Shown piece after piece: positions 24,551 to 35,509 of a stretch of DNA of 64,000 nucleotides. The notes under the pieces are model-generated. The model saw nothing but the letters and a program-made list of their open reading frames with translations. It ran no database searches and was not told where the DNA came from. Source of the stretch: an uncultured Verrucomicrobiota bacterium (lineage in GTDB: Bacteria > Verrucomicrobiota > Verrucomicrobiia > Limisphaerales > UBA9464); the NCBI GenBank assembly GCA_903922605.1, contig CAIXUG010000001.1, positions 111,147 through 175,146 on the forward strand, in the 5' to 3' direction. The stretch's first letter is position 1, and each line of letters begins with the position of its first letter. The position numbers and the translations under genes are program-made.

Positions 24551-24578
24551 AAAAAAGCCCCTCCAACACGAGGGGCTT
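24551..24578 (-). terminator. Rho-independent terminator of carB
   Basis: The minus strand forms an AAGCCCCTC stem with a six-base loop, followed by a run of six T's, 57 bases past the carB stop. It faces the porin terminator, isolating the two convergent units. Confidence 0.92.
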
Positions 24579-24634
24579 ACGTAAAACACTGACTGCCAGG
24601 ATCAACTGTGTCCGGGGGGACAACCGGAAAGACC

Positions 24635-26431
<1,797 letters not shown>

Positions 26432-26534
26432 TCGGCGCAAAAAAATCGGGCGAAGTAAGCCGGTCGGAAGCCGGCCTGTCGAGGGGCGATTGAGCGGCCC
26501 TAACTCGACGCCGGCGTTGGGCACCGGGCGAACG

Positions 26535-26607
26535 GTGAGGCGAGCGTCCCGCGAGCCGCGGCAACCTATGTCTGAGGTGGCCCGGCTCGCGAGGACGCTC
26601 GCCCCAC
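26535..26607. repeat. Long inverted repeat upstream of carB
   Basis: Arms GGCGAGCGTCC-CGCGAGCCG (26539-26558) and the complement CGGCTCGCGAGGACGCTCGCC (26583-26603) differ by one inserted base, extend outward through GGTGAGG/CCCCACC, and enclose about 24 bases. It has no T-run on either side and fills most of the 228-base gap between the exporter and carB. It is probably a dispersed hairpin repeat; a leader structure for carB cannot be excluded. Confidence 0.72.
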
Positions 26608-26659
26608 CTGGTTTTCTTTCGTTCGCCGGCCAGAGGTTCCCCGGGCCGGGACCGGCCCC

Positions 26660-29440
26660 TCAGGCCGCCAGCTTCTTCGCCCGGCGGCGGCGCTCCAGCA
26701 GGGTCAGCACGGCGGGCAAAAACGTGAGGCCGGCAATCATGCAGGCGGCGGTGCCGGTGGCCATGATGTACCCGAGGCTGCGGATGCCCCGGTGATCCGC
26801 GACAATCAGGCTGCCGAAACCCGCGATGGTCGTCAGCGCCGAGACCAGCACCGCCTTGCCAGTGCTCTTCGCGAAAATGCTGGGACTGTGTTCCTCGGCA
26901 AAGCGGTTGAGGATGTGGATGCCGTTCGTCACCCCGATGCCGATGACCAGCGGCAGCATCATGATGTTGGCCGGGTTGAAGGGGATGCCCGCCCAGCCCA
27001 TCATCCCGATCACCCAGACTGTGCCGATGAGCACCGGCAGCAGCGACAGCACCACACTGTCGATCCGACGGAAATGGAGGAACACCAGCAGCACGATGGC
27101 CGCCAGCGCCCACCACGCGGCCTTCACGTAAGAGTTTTTCAGGAGCTCGGTGTAGTAGTAGAGCTGCACCGGCGTGCCCGTCGCTTTGGGGGCCACTCCC
27201 TGCAGTTCCTTCACAAACTCCTCCTGCGGCCCGCGCTCCCAGACATCGGCCTTGGGATACACCTGGATCAGGTGCTGGCCGGTGACGCCGATGAAGCGGT
27301 TGCTCAGGGCCGTGGGCAGATCCTGGGGGCGGAGTCCGCCCGAGGCATCCTGGTGCTGCAGCGTGGAGAACGTGTCGTGAATGTCGTTGAACAGGGCCTG
27401 CTGGAAGCTGGCGAGCCGGCGGGCATTCTCCGCTTCCTCGGGCGCCTCACCATGGAACATCGCCACCCGGAAATCACCGATCGCGTCGACGAGCGACCTG
27501 AGATTCGCCAGCAGTTCCTTCTCGTCGGTCTTGGCCACTTCATCCACGGCCAGCCGGAGATAGCCCTGGAGGGACCAGAGCGTCTGGCTCAGATCGGCAA
27601 GATTGATCGCATTGGTGGTATCGGGCGGGGCGAATTGGACCGCGCCGGCGGTCTCGCCGATGGATCGGATCAGCGCGAGCTTGGATTCGGGTTTCTCCGC
27701 GAGATACCGGGCCATCGAGTCGGTGGAGGCGACCGAGGGCAGCTTCTGCAGCTTCGCCTCGAGCGTGACCGCCTCATCGAGGTTCGTGGCGACCACCGCG
27801 CCATAGAGCACGGATTTTTCGGCGGAACGGATCAGCTTGTGCTCAAAGACCACCGCCGGCAGGCCCTCGCTCTGCATGTTCAGCAGGTTGTAGTCGAAGA
27901 AGACGCGGGGAAAGGCCGCGACGGAAACCAGGCACAGCACGCCGATCACGCCGATCACGATCCACGGCCGGTCGAGCCACACCCGCTCCAGCCGCGCCCG
28001 GGTGTCCACCGGTTCACCGCCGGCCTCAAAGGATTCCCGCGCCTCCTCCTTCATTTCCGCGGCCCCCGCCGCCTCGTCGATGACGTTCTGCCGGCCCGGC
28101 CGGAGCAGCAGGACGGGCAGCATGGTCATCATGGGCACAAGGCAGATCAGCAGGGCGCCACCGGTGATCACACCCATTTCCTGGATGCCCTTGAAATCGG
28201 TCAGCGCCATCGCGAAGAAGGCGCCCGCCGTGGTGAACGCCCCGGTGAAAATGCCCTGCCCCGTGTTCACCATCGCCTTCTCCATCGCCTCGTGCTCCGA
28301 GCGGCCATGACGCAGCTCCTCCTCGAAACGCGTGATGAGGTGGACGCCAAAATCAATCGCCAGGCCGATCAGCATCGGCACGAAGGTGATCGTGAGGATG
28401 TTCAGGTGGCCGACCGTGAGCGTCGCATAGCCCATCGTGTAGCCGAGCCCGATGACGAGACAGGCCACCGCCTTCAACGGGCGCCCGGTCTGGTTGTATC
28501 CAACCACGAAGATGATGGCCGAAAGCGCGAGCGAGATCACCGTCGCCACGGTCGAGTCCCGCTGCGACTGCTGCATCTCGTCGAACTCCAGCACCGGCTC
28601 GCCCGTCACGCCGACGTTCACACCCTGGACCTCGTTCTTGGTGTCCGCGACGAGCTTGCGGAATTTTTCCACCGCCGCCTCGTTCCGGTCCTCGCTGCTG
28701 GCCTTCGCCGAGACGAGGTAGATCCTCCCCTTGGCAAAGGTGATGTATTTGTCGCGCTCGGCCTCCTCGCCCGCACCGAAAAGCGCGTCCACACCCGGCG
28801 AGGGTGACTGCCCCGAGCGCGCCAGGCTCTGCTGGGCGCGTTTCACGATCCGCTCCAGCGCCGGCAGGGCCTTCAGCAGGGAATCGGTCTGCGCGTTCTG
28901 CTCCCGGGCACTGGTGCGGATCTGCGTGTTCACCTTGCCGAAGAGCGACGACAGGTTCGACGACGAGGCAAACTGCTGGAGGAAGGGCTGATAATCCCCG
29001 AGCGCCTTTTGCAGCTCGACCAGATTCGTCTCGGGCACGAACAGCAGCGCCTTGCGTCCCATGAGCTTCAGGTCGCCCTTGTAGAAGACGTCGGTGAACA
29101 GGTTCGTCGGCGAGACCTGGGTGGACAGGGCATCCAGCCGGGCTCCCAGGCGCTCCACAAACTGGCGGTTCTTCTCGAGGTCCTCCGACTCGACGACCAC
29201 CACCAGGTCGTCCTGTCCGGGGAACTCCTTTTTCAGCGCGAGAAAGTTGCGGTGGTACTGCTTGTCCGACCCGACGAGGTTGTTCCGATCCATGTCGAAC
29301 TGGAGCCGCATGATCGTGAACCACACGCACACGCCAAACAGGACGACCTGCGGCCACAGGAACCAGCGCGGGTGGGCAAAAACCAGCGCCGCCAGCCGGC
29401 GGAGCAGCCGGAGGATCAGCGTGTCGTTCGATTCGGACAT
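26660..29440 (-). CDS. RND/MMPL-family exporter, HpnN-like
   Basis: A 926-residue protein with two repeats of one membrane segment, a large periplasmic loop and five further segments, giving twelve membrane helices. The first helix follows FAHPRWFLWPQ. GLAIDFGVHLITRFEEELRHG in the first half and the matching GIGVTNGIHILNRFAEEHS in the second are the SSD-like motifs that carry the proton-relay acidic residue; the second copy has Asn-Gly in place of Asp-Phe. It most resembles the hopanoid-associated RND transporter HpnN, which moves hopanoids to the outer membrane. No hopanoid genes are in the window, so the lipid cargo is inference. Confidence 0.85.
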   Translation of the reverse strand: MSESNDTLILRLLRRLAALVFAHPRWFLWPQVVLFGVCVWFTIMRLQFDMDRNNLVGSDKQYHRNFLALKKEFPGQDDLVVVVESEDLEKNRQFVERLGARLDALSTQVSPTNLFTDVFYKGDLKLMGRKALLFVPETNLVELQKALGDYQPFLQQFASSSNLSSLFGKVNTQIRTSAREQNAQTDSLLKALPALERIVKRAQQSLARSGQSPSPGVDALFGAGEEAERDKYITFAKGRIYLVSAKASSEDRNEAAVEKFRKLVADTKNEVQGVNVGVTGEPVLEFDEMQQSQRDSTVATVISLALSAIIFVVGYNQTGRPLKAVACLVIGLGYTMGYATLTVGHLNILTITFVPMLIGLAIDFGVHLITRFEEELRHGRSEHEAMEKAMVNTGQGIFTGAFTTAGAFFAMALTDFKGIQEMGVITGGALLICLVPMMTMLPVLLLRPGRQNVIDEAAGAAEMKEEARESFEAGGEPVDTRARLERVWLDRPWIVIGVIGVLCLVSVAAFPRVFFDYNLLNMQSEGLPAVVFEHKLIRSAEKSVLYGAVVATNLDEAVTLEAKLQKLPSVASTDSMARYLAEKPESKLALIRSIGETAGAVQFAPPDTTNAINLADLSQTLWSLQGYLRLAVDEVAKTDEKELLANLRSLVDAIGDFRVAMFHGEAPEEAENARRLASFQQALFNDIHDTFSTLQHQDASGGLRPQDLPTALSNRFIGVTGQHLIQVYPKADVWERGPQEEFVKELQGVAPKATGTPVQLYYYTELLKNSYVKAAWWALAAIVLLVFLHFRRIDSVVLSLLPVLIGTVWVIGMMGWAGIPFNPANIMMLPLVIGIGVTNGIHILNRFAEEHSPSIFAKSTGKAVLVSALTTIAGFGSLIVADHRGIRSLGYIMATGTAACMIAGLTFLPAVLTLLERRRRAKKLAA

Positions 29441-29575
29441 TGCGATGGGCGAAATCTACACGCGTCGGAACAAAACAAGAAGTGCCGACACACCGGCATC
29501 GGCATTTCGGTTTTCAGCCCGGATGATTTATAGGACGCTCGTCCACGCGTCCGCCGCCCGCCAAACCAGCCCATT

Positions 29576-31786
29576 TTGAAGCCCGTCCATCAGGTTCAGC
29601 ACCGCCTTGCCGGCCTTCTCGGGTTGCTGGCGCTGCTTCTGGTCATCGGCCCGGTCCGGGCCACCGACTTTGGGGTGGTTTGGGACTACCCGCGCAACGG
29701 CGAATCTTGGGCCGCCCTGATGCATGAACTGCGCGCCAGCGGCATCACCTGGGTGCGGATCGGGGCCGGAACCGATTCGTCCCGGTTTCCGGCGGCGGTG
29801 TTCTGGTGGCCCGGCGCAGTGCCCAGCGGATCCACTCCCAACGGGCCCGTGATGCGGCTGAGTGATGATCTCTGGACGGTTTACTGGGCGGGCCGGACCA
29901 ACGCCCCATCCATCACTTCCGCCGCCGTAATTTTCGAGATCGGCAATGAACCGGACCTTTATTTCACGCAGGATCTGCCGGACCGCATGGCCGCGACGCT
30001 GAAGGCCGCCTGGTGGGGCCTGAGGCAGCACGACCCGCGACGGGCCGCGCTGATGCCTGCTCTGGCCGCGGCTCCCGGCCCGTATGCCGCGCAGCTCCGG
30101 GACAACGGCATCGCCCGTTACACGCTCGGGTGGAACTTCCACTACTATGGGTGGGCCCAGGATTTTCCGTCCGCCATCCGCGCGCACCGCCAGTTCCTGG
30201 CCCGGATGGGACGCCCCGATCTCCCTTTGTGGCTCACCGAGGTCGGCTTTGCCGACCTGCCGGCCGGGTTGGCGACGGAGGCGGTGCTTCTGGCCCGGCA
30301 GCGGGCATTTTTTGAGCGGATCACCTGGGAAGGAGCCGCTCTGGACATCGACAAACAGTCGGCCTTCATGTTGCCGTCCTATATTGAGGCGGGCCTCGAC
30401 TTCGGCCTGCTCACCCCCGGTTTGGAACCCCGCCCAGCGCTCCATGGGCTCTTGGCCGCCACCGAACTGCTGCGTTCGGCAGAACCGCGCTACCGCATCG
30501 AGAACCGGCCCGGTGGCGACTGCGTGGGCTACGTGTTTTGGATGCCCGCCAGGGAGGGAGAATCATCGCGGTATGCGACCGTGCTCTTCACCCCGTTGCG
30601 GCGGGCCGATTTTTCCCTGCCAGCCCGCAGGGGTGAAACTTCGGCTGCCGATGGCCCCGCCTCGTCCCTGTTCCCGCTGAAACTGCATTTTCCGAAGGAC
30701 ATGGGCCCGGTGAAAATCGGCCTCGGCACCGGGCAGCAGGCATGGATCGGGACCGATCTGGCCTTCACTGCGAGTGCCACCACGAACCTCGTTCTGCTCA
30801 CCCCGGAACGCCGCTTCGAAGTCGTGGGTTGCAACTGGGTTCCCCTGCCCCGTTCCGAAGCGATGCCGCGGCTGCCATTCCATCCGGAAGTGGCGCGGGC
30901 CATTCCACAGCCGACGGCGACTGTTCCCAGCCCCGTGATTGCCAGCCTGCGCCCCTTGGGCACCGATGTGGTCGCCGACAAGGGAGCCCTCGCCTACCGC
31001 TATCCCACGGAGGTGCCTCTGCGGTTTGAATTGCGCTGGCACAATTTCTCGGAGCTGCGGCAGCAGGGCACCTGGAATCTGCGGCTACCCGCCGGCTGGC
31101 AGCTCGAATCGCCGACAGCCCTGGCCGGCAAACTGACTCTGCCCCCGCTGACCGACTCCGCCACCGTAGTGGTATTGCGGCCTCCAGATGGGATCAGTTC
31201 GGCCCGACGCGATCCGCTTGTCCTGGAATGGTGCGGAAGCCGGGGTGAGACGGACCAGAGCGTGATTCAGATGGCAGCAGCCGGCCCCGCATCCGGTCGA
31301 GCGGAAGCATTCCCCCCCGACTGGCAGTCGCCCGGTGACTCGACCGTGGAATGGACGCGCCATGAAAGCGGCTCAACCACCCAACTGCGGCTGGCCAAAC
31401 TGGCACCCGGTACCACCCCGGGCCTGCTCCTGCCCTTCCACGATCTGCGCCGGCTGGCCGCCGATGACGTGCTGCGCCTGCAGCTCCGGATAGTCGAGGC
31501 GTCCCACCCCGTCTCGCTCCGGTTTGAACTCATCACCCCGCGTCGCGAGGTGTTCCGCCACGGCGAAGACCAGCCGCTGACGGCGGAGTGGCAGACCTTC
31601 GAATGGCGCGTGGGCGACCTCACGCCCACCTTCTGGTCCCACGTCGGCTCCGGCAATCCCACGGAATGCCGGTATCTGCGTCTCGGACTTTTCGGCCTCA
31701 CCGAAGGCCAAGCCCTGGAAATGGCCCCGCTGGAACTCATCCGGTCGCAACCGGACACCGGGAGCCCCAACCAGCGCGGAAAATAA
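29576..31786 (+). CDS. Secreted GH-A-like TIM-barrel protein, TTG start
   Basis: A 736-residue frame starting with TTG (no ATG is possible before the signal peptide KPVHQVQHRLAGLLGLLALLLVIGPVRA). The first 330 residues look like a clan GH-A TIM barrel: DFGVVWDYPRNGESW, the acid/base EIGNEPD (Glu125), HYYGWAQDF, and nucleophile candidate WLTEVGFAD (Glu222). The second half has two beta-sandwich-like regions (residues about 340-550 and 590-735), the last resembling a carbohydrate-binding module. It lies just outside the EPS locus on the opposite strand and could be a polysaccharide lyase/hydrolase acting on the exported polymer; the exact GH family is not recognisable. Confidence 0.7.
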   Translation: MKPVHQVQHRLAGLLGLLALLLVIGPVRATDFGVVWDYPRNGESWAALMHELRASGITWVRIGAGTDSSRFPAAVFWWPGAVPSGSTPNGPVMRLSDDLWTVYWAGRTNAPSITSAAVIFEIGNEPDLYFTQDLPDRMAATLKAAWWGLRQHDPRRAALMPALAAAPGPYAAQLRDNGIARYTLGWNFHYYGWAQDFPSAIRAHRQFLARMGRPDLPLWLTEVGFADLPAGLATEAVLLARQRAFFERITWEGAALDIDKQSAFMLPSYIEAGLDFGLLTPGLEPRPALHGLLAATELLRSAEPRYRIENRPGGDCVGYVFWMPAREGESSRYATVLFTPLRRADFSLPARRGETSAADGPASSLFPLKLHFPKDMGPVKIGLGTGQQAWIGTDLAFTASATTNLVLLTPERRFEVVGCNWVPLPRSEAMPRLPFHPEVARAIPQPTATVPSPVIASLRPLGTDVVADKGALAYRYPTEVPLRFELRWHNFSELRQQGTWNLRLPAGWQLESPTALAGKLTLPPLTDSATVVVLRPPDGISSARRDPLVLEWCGSRGETDQSVIQMAAAGPASGRAEAFPPDWQSPGDSTVEWTRHESGSTTQLRLAKLAPGTTPGLLLPFHDLRRLAADDVLRLQLRIVEASHPVSLRFELITPRREVFRHGEDQPLTAEWQTFEWRVGDLTPTFWSHVGSGNPTECRYLRLGLFGLTEGQALEMAPLELIRSQPDTGSPNQRGK

Positions 31787-31809
31787 AAAAGCCCCGCCGA
31801 AGCGGGGCT
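31785..31809 (-). terminator. Terminator at the end of the EPS locus
   Basis: The minus strand has an AGCCCCGC-TTCG-GCGGGGCT stem-loop followed by six T's, 30 bases beyond the stop of the GDP-mannose epimerase gene. It marks the downstream end of the EPS transcription unit and faces the end of the GH-like gene. Confidence 0.93.
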
Positions 31810-31839
31810 GGTGAATGGGGTAAAAACTGGCAGGGCGGT

Positions 31840-32844
31840 TCAATGGAAGCTCTGGACGGCCTTGCCTTCTTTCTTCGCAATCATCTGGTCGTAGATCCAG
31901 CGGTAGGTCTTTTCCATGCCGTCGCGCAGCTTGGTCGAGGGTTCCCAGCCGAAGGCTTTCTGGATCAGCGTGTTGTCGGAGTTGCGGCCGTTCACGCCCT
32001 TCGGGGCTTTCAGGTTGTAGGAGCGCTGGAGCTTGATCCCGGCGATCTCCTCGACGATGTCCACGAGCTGGTTGATGGACACGAGTTCGCTGCTGCCAAT
32101 GTTGATCGGCTCGATGAAATCGCTGTGCGTGAGCATCTGAGTGCCCTTGAGGCAGTCGTCGATGTACATGAACGAGCGCGTCTGGAGGCCGTCACCCCAG
32201 ATCTCGATGTCGTGCTTCCCGCTGAGCTTGGCGGCGATGACCTTGCGGCAGGTCGCGGCCGGGGCCTTTTCACGGCCACCATCGTAGGTGCCGAACGGGC
32301 CGTAAACGTTGTGGTAGCGGGCCACGCGGGTCCAGATGCCGTAGTCCTCGCGGAAGTGGCGGCACATGCGCTCGCTGAAGAGCTTCTCCCAGCCGTAGCC
32401 ATCCTCGGGCAGCGCGGGATAGGCGTCCTCCTCCTTGAGCGCGGTGACGTTGGGATCGCGCTGCTTGTCGCCGTTGTAGACGCAGGCGCTCGACGCGTAG
32501 AAAAAGCGCTGGATGCCGACGTCTTTCGCCGCGATCAGCAGATGCGTGTTGATGAGCACGCTCAGCATGCACAGGGCCTTGTTGTTCTCGATGAACCCCA
32601 TGCCGCCCATGTCGGCGGCGAGGTTGTAAACGGTATGTGCTCCCTGGAGCGCCGCGTAGCAGTTCGCCTTGTCGTCCAGGTCGAGCACGAGGTTTTCCAC
32701 ATCCTCAAAGCGCTGGTACCAGCCGGTCTGCGGCTTGATGTCCACGGAACGGATGCGGGTGAAACCCTGACGACGGAGATCCCCCACCAGGTGGCCGCCG
32801 ATGAAGCCGCCACCGCCACAGACAACTACGAGGTCATTTTTCAT
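31840..32844 (-). CDS. gme: GDP-mannose 3,5-epimerase homologue
   Basis: A 334-residue extended short-chain dehydrogenase fold: Rossmann GGGGFIGG (10-17), ADMGGMGFIENN, SSACVYNG with catalytic Cys121, and YxxxK at Tyr150/Lys154, plus PFGTYDGGREKAPAA and GDGLQTRSFMYIDD. These are nearly invariant in the plant GDP-D-mannose 3',5'-epimerase that makes GDP-L-galactose (and GDP-L-gulose). It is the last gene before the EPS terminator. It suggests L-galactose or L-gulose in the polysaccharide. Other epimerase activity cannot be excluded, but the match of the catalytic and GDP-binding regions is strong. Confidence 0.9.
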   Translation of the reverse strand: MKNDLVVVCGGGGFIGGHLVGDLRRQGFTRIRSVDIKPQTGWYQRFEDVENLVLDLDDKANCYAALQGAHTVYNLAADMGGMGFIENNKALCMLSVLINTHLLIAAKDVGIQRFFYASSACVYNGDKQRDPNVTALKEEDAYPALPEDGYGWEKLFSERMCRHFREDYGIWTRVARYHNVYGPFGTYDGGREKAPAATCRKVIAAKLSGKHDIEIWGDGLQTRSFMYIDDCLKGTQMLTHSDFIEPINIGSSELVSINQLVDIVEEIAGIKLQRSYNLKAPKGVNGRNSDNTLIQKAFGWEPSTKLRDGMEKTYRWIYDQMIAKKEGKAVQSFH

Positions 32845-32905
32845 GTGTAATGTTTAGTTTACGGACAGTCTCCAAAAAGTTCATGCGAAGCCAGCCTGTC
32901 GTGAG

Positions 32906-34138
32906 TCAGACATTTGCGGGGCGACGGTGGGCCAGGTCCTTCAGCCGAGCATCGAAGAGGCCAATGCCGACCGCGCGGGAATAATTGCGGGCGTGGTTCA
33001 GACAGCGTTGCTGACAGGCGGTGAACCCGGCGGCATCGCCGGTGAGTTCCCGGAACCTGTCCTCAATCCGGTCAACATCCGCCCATTCAACGAGCACGCC
33101 CAGACCAGCCGCGGATAGCTCGGACCCCAGAGGGCCGGAACGGTCACAGACGGCCAGTACCGGCGTGCCGGAGGCAATGCCCGGGATCAGCTTGCTGGGG
33201 ATGAACGACGCACCGGAGCCCGGCTTCTCGGTGATGACAAAGACATCGGTGTCGTGCAGCGCCCGCGTAAAACCGGCCTCGTCCAGAAATTCGCCAAAGG
33301 CGAACCGGGCGTCGCTGCCCTCCGCGATCCAGCGACGGACGGTGTCGGCCTCGCCCCCGTCGCCGTGAATTTGGAAGCGAAAGGCCATACCGGTTTCGCC
33401 TAGGCGCTGGCAAAATTCCAGCAAACCCTGCTTTTTGCCGATGTTGCCAGCATAGAGCAGGCGCACAGGGGAGACTGGCATCCGCCCCAGCTTGGACGGA
33501 AGCGCCGCGATATGGTCGGCGAGCGAGCCGTTCAGCCAGTTCGGGCAGAGGTAGACCGGCTGATTTCGCGCCCGGATGGTGCTCACTCGTTCGAGCATCA
33601 CCGGGGAAATCGTGCTCCAGACGTCGGCCCGGTTGAACAACCAGTGCTGGAGGCGGTTGGCCACACGGTCAAAAAGCCCCGACTCGCTGATCCCACTGGC
33701 CGCCGCCGCGTCCGCGGGTATGTCCTGGACGTTGAGCCAGAGCGGCTCCCCGCGCAGCAGCTGGCGTATGGCGGCAAACAGCACGGCGCCGAGCATGGGG
33801 CAATAGACCATCACCGCGTCGAAATTGCCGCCTCGTAGCAGACTTCGCGACAGGCTGGCCCCAAACGAGAGCTCGTAAAGGACACGGGGCATGAGTTTCG
33901 AGGGCGAGGCGGGCACATAAAGTCCGTGCCGGAGCACCGTGACCCCCCGAATCTCCTCGCGCCCGAGCCGCCATCGGCTTCCCTCACACTTCCGCCGCCA
34001 TTCGGGATAGTAGGGATGCGTGGTAAAGACCGTGACGTCCCAGCCGCGTTCGACCAGCCCGAAGCAGAGGTCGGAGAATACGGACGCACCGCCGCCCCGG
34101 TCGGGAAAGAACAGGTTTGTGATGACCAGCAGACGCAT
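32906..34138 (-). CDS. Glycosyltransferase family 4 (WbuB-like)
   Basis: A 410-residue GT-B fold enzyme. The N-terminus LLVITNLFFPDRGGGASVFSDL and the VFTTHPYYPEWR segment resemble WbuB/colanic-acid-type GT4s. The C-terminal GT1 domain contains LLYAGNIGKKQG, an ERH-like IHGDGGEAD region and the VITEKPGSGASFIPSKLIPG nucleotide-sugar site. It transfers a sugar to the lipid-linked EPS repeat; donor and acceptor are unknown. It is 61 bases upstream of the epimerase gene, 49 bases downstream of the VTT-domain gene. Confidence 0.88.
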   Translation of the reverse strand: MRLLVITNLFFPDRGGGASVFSDLCFGLVERGWDVTVFTTHPYYPEWRRKCEGSRWRLGREEIRGVTVLRHGLYVPASPSKLMPRVLYELSFGASLSRSLLRGGNFDAVMVYCPMLGAVLFAAIRQLLRGEPLWLNVQDIPADAAAASGISESGLFDRVANRLQHWLFNRADVWSTISPVMLERVSTIRARNQPVYLCPNWLNGSLADHIAALPSKLGRMPVSPVRLLYAGNIGKKQGLLEFCQRLGETGMAFRFQIHGDGGEADTVRRWIAEGSDARFAFGEFLDEAGFTRALHDTDVFVITEKPGSGASFIPSKLIPGIASGTPVLAVCDRSGPLGSELSAAGLGVLVEWADVDRIEDRFRELTGDAAGFTACQQRCLNHARNYSRAVGIGLFDARLKDLAHRRPANV

Positions 34139-34187
34139 GCAAAAAGCCGTTGCAGACCGGTAAGATCAGACCGCCAAGCAAGGCAAC

Positions 34188-34778
34188 TCAGGCGGTTTTG
34201 TCCGGTCCTGCGGCCCCGGCCCGGCGACGAGCCAGCCAGCGACGGAGCAGCGCGATCATCAATCCCAAGGCCGCCAGCGCGGAGACACCGAGCAACAGCT
34301 TCCAGGCTGAGCTCTGCTGGAGAGACTGGCCCAGCCAGACAAAGCCCAGCGTATAAATTGATTGTACGGCGACCGAAATGAGGAGGTAACGGCGAAAATT
34401 CACCTCGGCGAGGCCAAGCAGGTAGTTCTGCACCACGAGCGGCATTCCCGGCGTGACGCGAAACAGCAGGATGAACGGAATCTCGTCGGCCGCCGCCAGC
34501 TTGGGAATGGAATATCCCCGCCGCGTAAGCCACCCGGACAGTGGCGCCCGCAGCCAGCGCCGGGACAGCCAATAGCCCAGGGTGAAATTGACGATCAGCC
34601 CGGCGAGTGCCAGCGCGAAGCCCCGCGCCGTGCCCATACGTACCCCCGCCGCGATCAGCAGCGGACTGGCCGGCACGCCCACCAGCGGCAGCAGCGCAAT
34701 CGCGAGGAAGATCAGTGCCGGATGCGCCGTCCCCAGGGCGTCCATCACCGAATGCCAGACGTGAACAATGGTCTCCAC
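34188..34778 (-). CDS. TVP38/TMEM64 (VTT-domain) membrane protein
   Basis: About 196 residues, five or six membrane segments. It carries the VTT/SNARE-associated pattern: PLVGVPASPLLIAAG then the ILLFRVTPGMPLVVQNYLLGLAEVNFRRYL motif with the conserved F/LxR-x-TPG-P-x-x-N-Y loop. GTG 34778 just past the upstream methyltransferase stop gives a complete first helix; ATG 34745 is a shorter alternative. Family members are lipid scramblase/undecaprenyl-phosphate transporters in DedA-related groups, so a role in recycling the EPS lipid carrier is plausible but inferred. Confidence 0.78.
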   Translation of the reverse strand: METIVHVWHSVMDALGTAHPALIFLAIALLPLVGVPASPLLIAAGVRMGTARGFALALAGLIVNFTLGYWLSRRWLRAPLSGWLTRRGYSIPKLAAADEIPFILLFRVTPGMPLVVQNYLLGLAEVNFRRYLLISVAVQSIYTLGFVWLGQSLQQSSAWKLLLGVSALAALGLMIALLRRWLARRRAGAAGPDKTA

Positions 34779-34783
34779 AGGGC

Positions 34784-35455
34784 TCAGGACAGCGGCTTGC
34801 GCGCGACGACGAGGAACTGCCGGCCCTTCACCCACCAGAGCCACGGCAGCATCAGATATAGCCGCACGAAGGCGACCGGGTACTCCGGCGCATTCACCAG
34901 CGTGTAGGGCAGAAAACGGGCGACGACGTGTTCAAGACCGAATCCCTCGATCTCCAGGGCCTCGCCCAGGGAAGCTTCCGTGAGAATCGTGTGATGGTCG
35001 AAAAAGTCCCAGTACTGGCCGGGCAGATACTTGATGTTCGGCCCCATCGCGATGAGTCGGCCGCCCGGTTTCAGACAGCGGAACGCCTGCCGCAGCGTGC
35101 GCTTGAGGCAGGCCTTGTCCGGCAGATGCTCGAAGAAATTGCTGGTGAAGACCACATCCAGCGAGCCATCCGGCAGCGGCCAGACGGCGGAACAGTCCTG
35201 CTCCAGAAACGTGATTTCCTTCGCCAGATGGTTCGGCGCGTCGGGGTTCAGGTCCATCGCCCATTTCCGTCCGGCGACGATATTGTTGCTGAACTCGCCG
35301 TAGCCGCAGCCGAGGTCGAGCACCGCGGCATCAGGTGCGATCCACCGGCTGAAAAACGACGCCGTGAGCACCTGCCACACACGGTTGCGATAGGCCGCCG
35401 TCTGGCTGAAGCGCCGGTGGTAGATTTTCTGAAGGTCCTGGGCGTTCTCAGCCAT
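34784..35455 (-). CDS. Class I SAM-dependent methyltransferase
   Basis: A 223-residue Rossmann methyltransferase with motif I VLDLGCGYGEF, acidic post-I residue in MDLNPDAP, and motif III FFEHLPDKACLKRTLRQAFRCLKPGGRLIAMGPN. The C-terminal amphipathic helix with WLWWVKGRQF may attach it to the membrane. It probably methylates a sugar of the EPS repeat or caps it. Two bases from its stop to the next motif, it is packed against the VTT-domain gene. Confidence 0.86.
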   Translation of the reverse strand: MAENAQDLQKIYHRRFSQTAAYRNRVWQVLTASFFSRWIAPDAAVLDLGCGYGEFSNNIVAGRKWAMDLNPDAPNHLAKEITFLEQDCSAVWPLPDGSLDVVFTSNFFEHLPDKACLKRTLRQAFRCLKPGGRLIAMGPNIKYLPGQYWDFFDHHTILTEASLGEALEIEGFGLEHVVARFLPYTLVNAPEYPVAFVRLYLMLPWLWWVKGRQFLVVARKPLS

Positions 35456-35509
35456 GGCGGAAGCGACTCTGAGCTCAGAAGCGGGCGGGGCGGAAGGGCC
35501 GAATGACGC

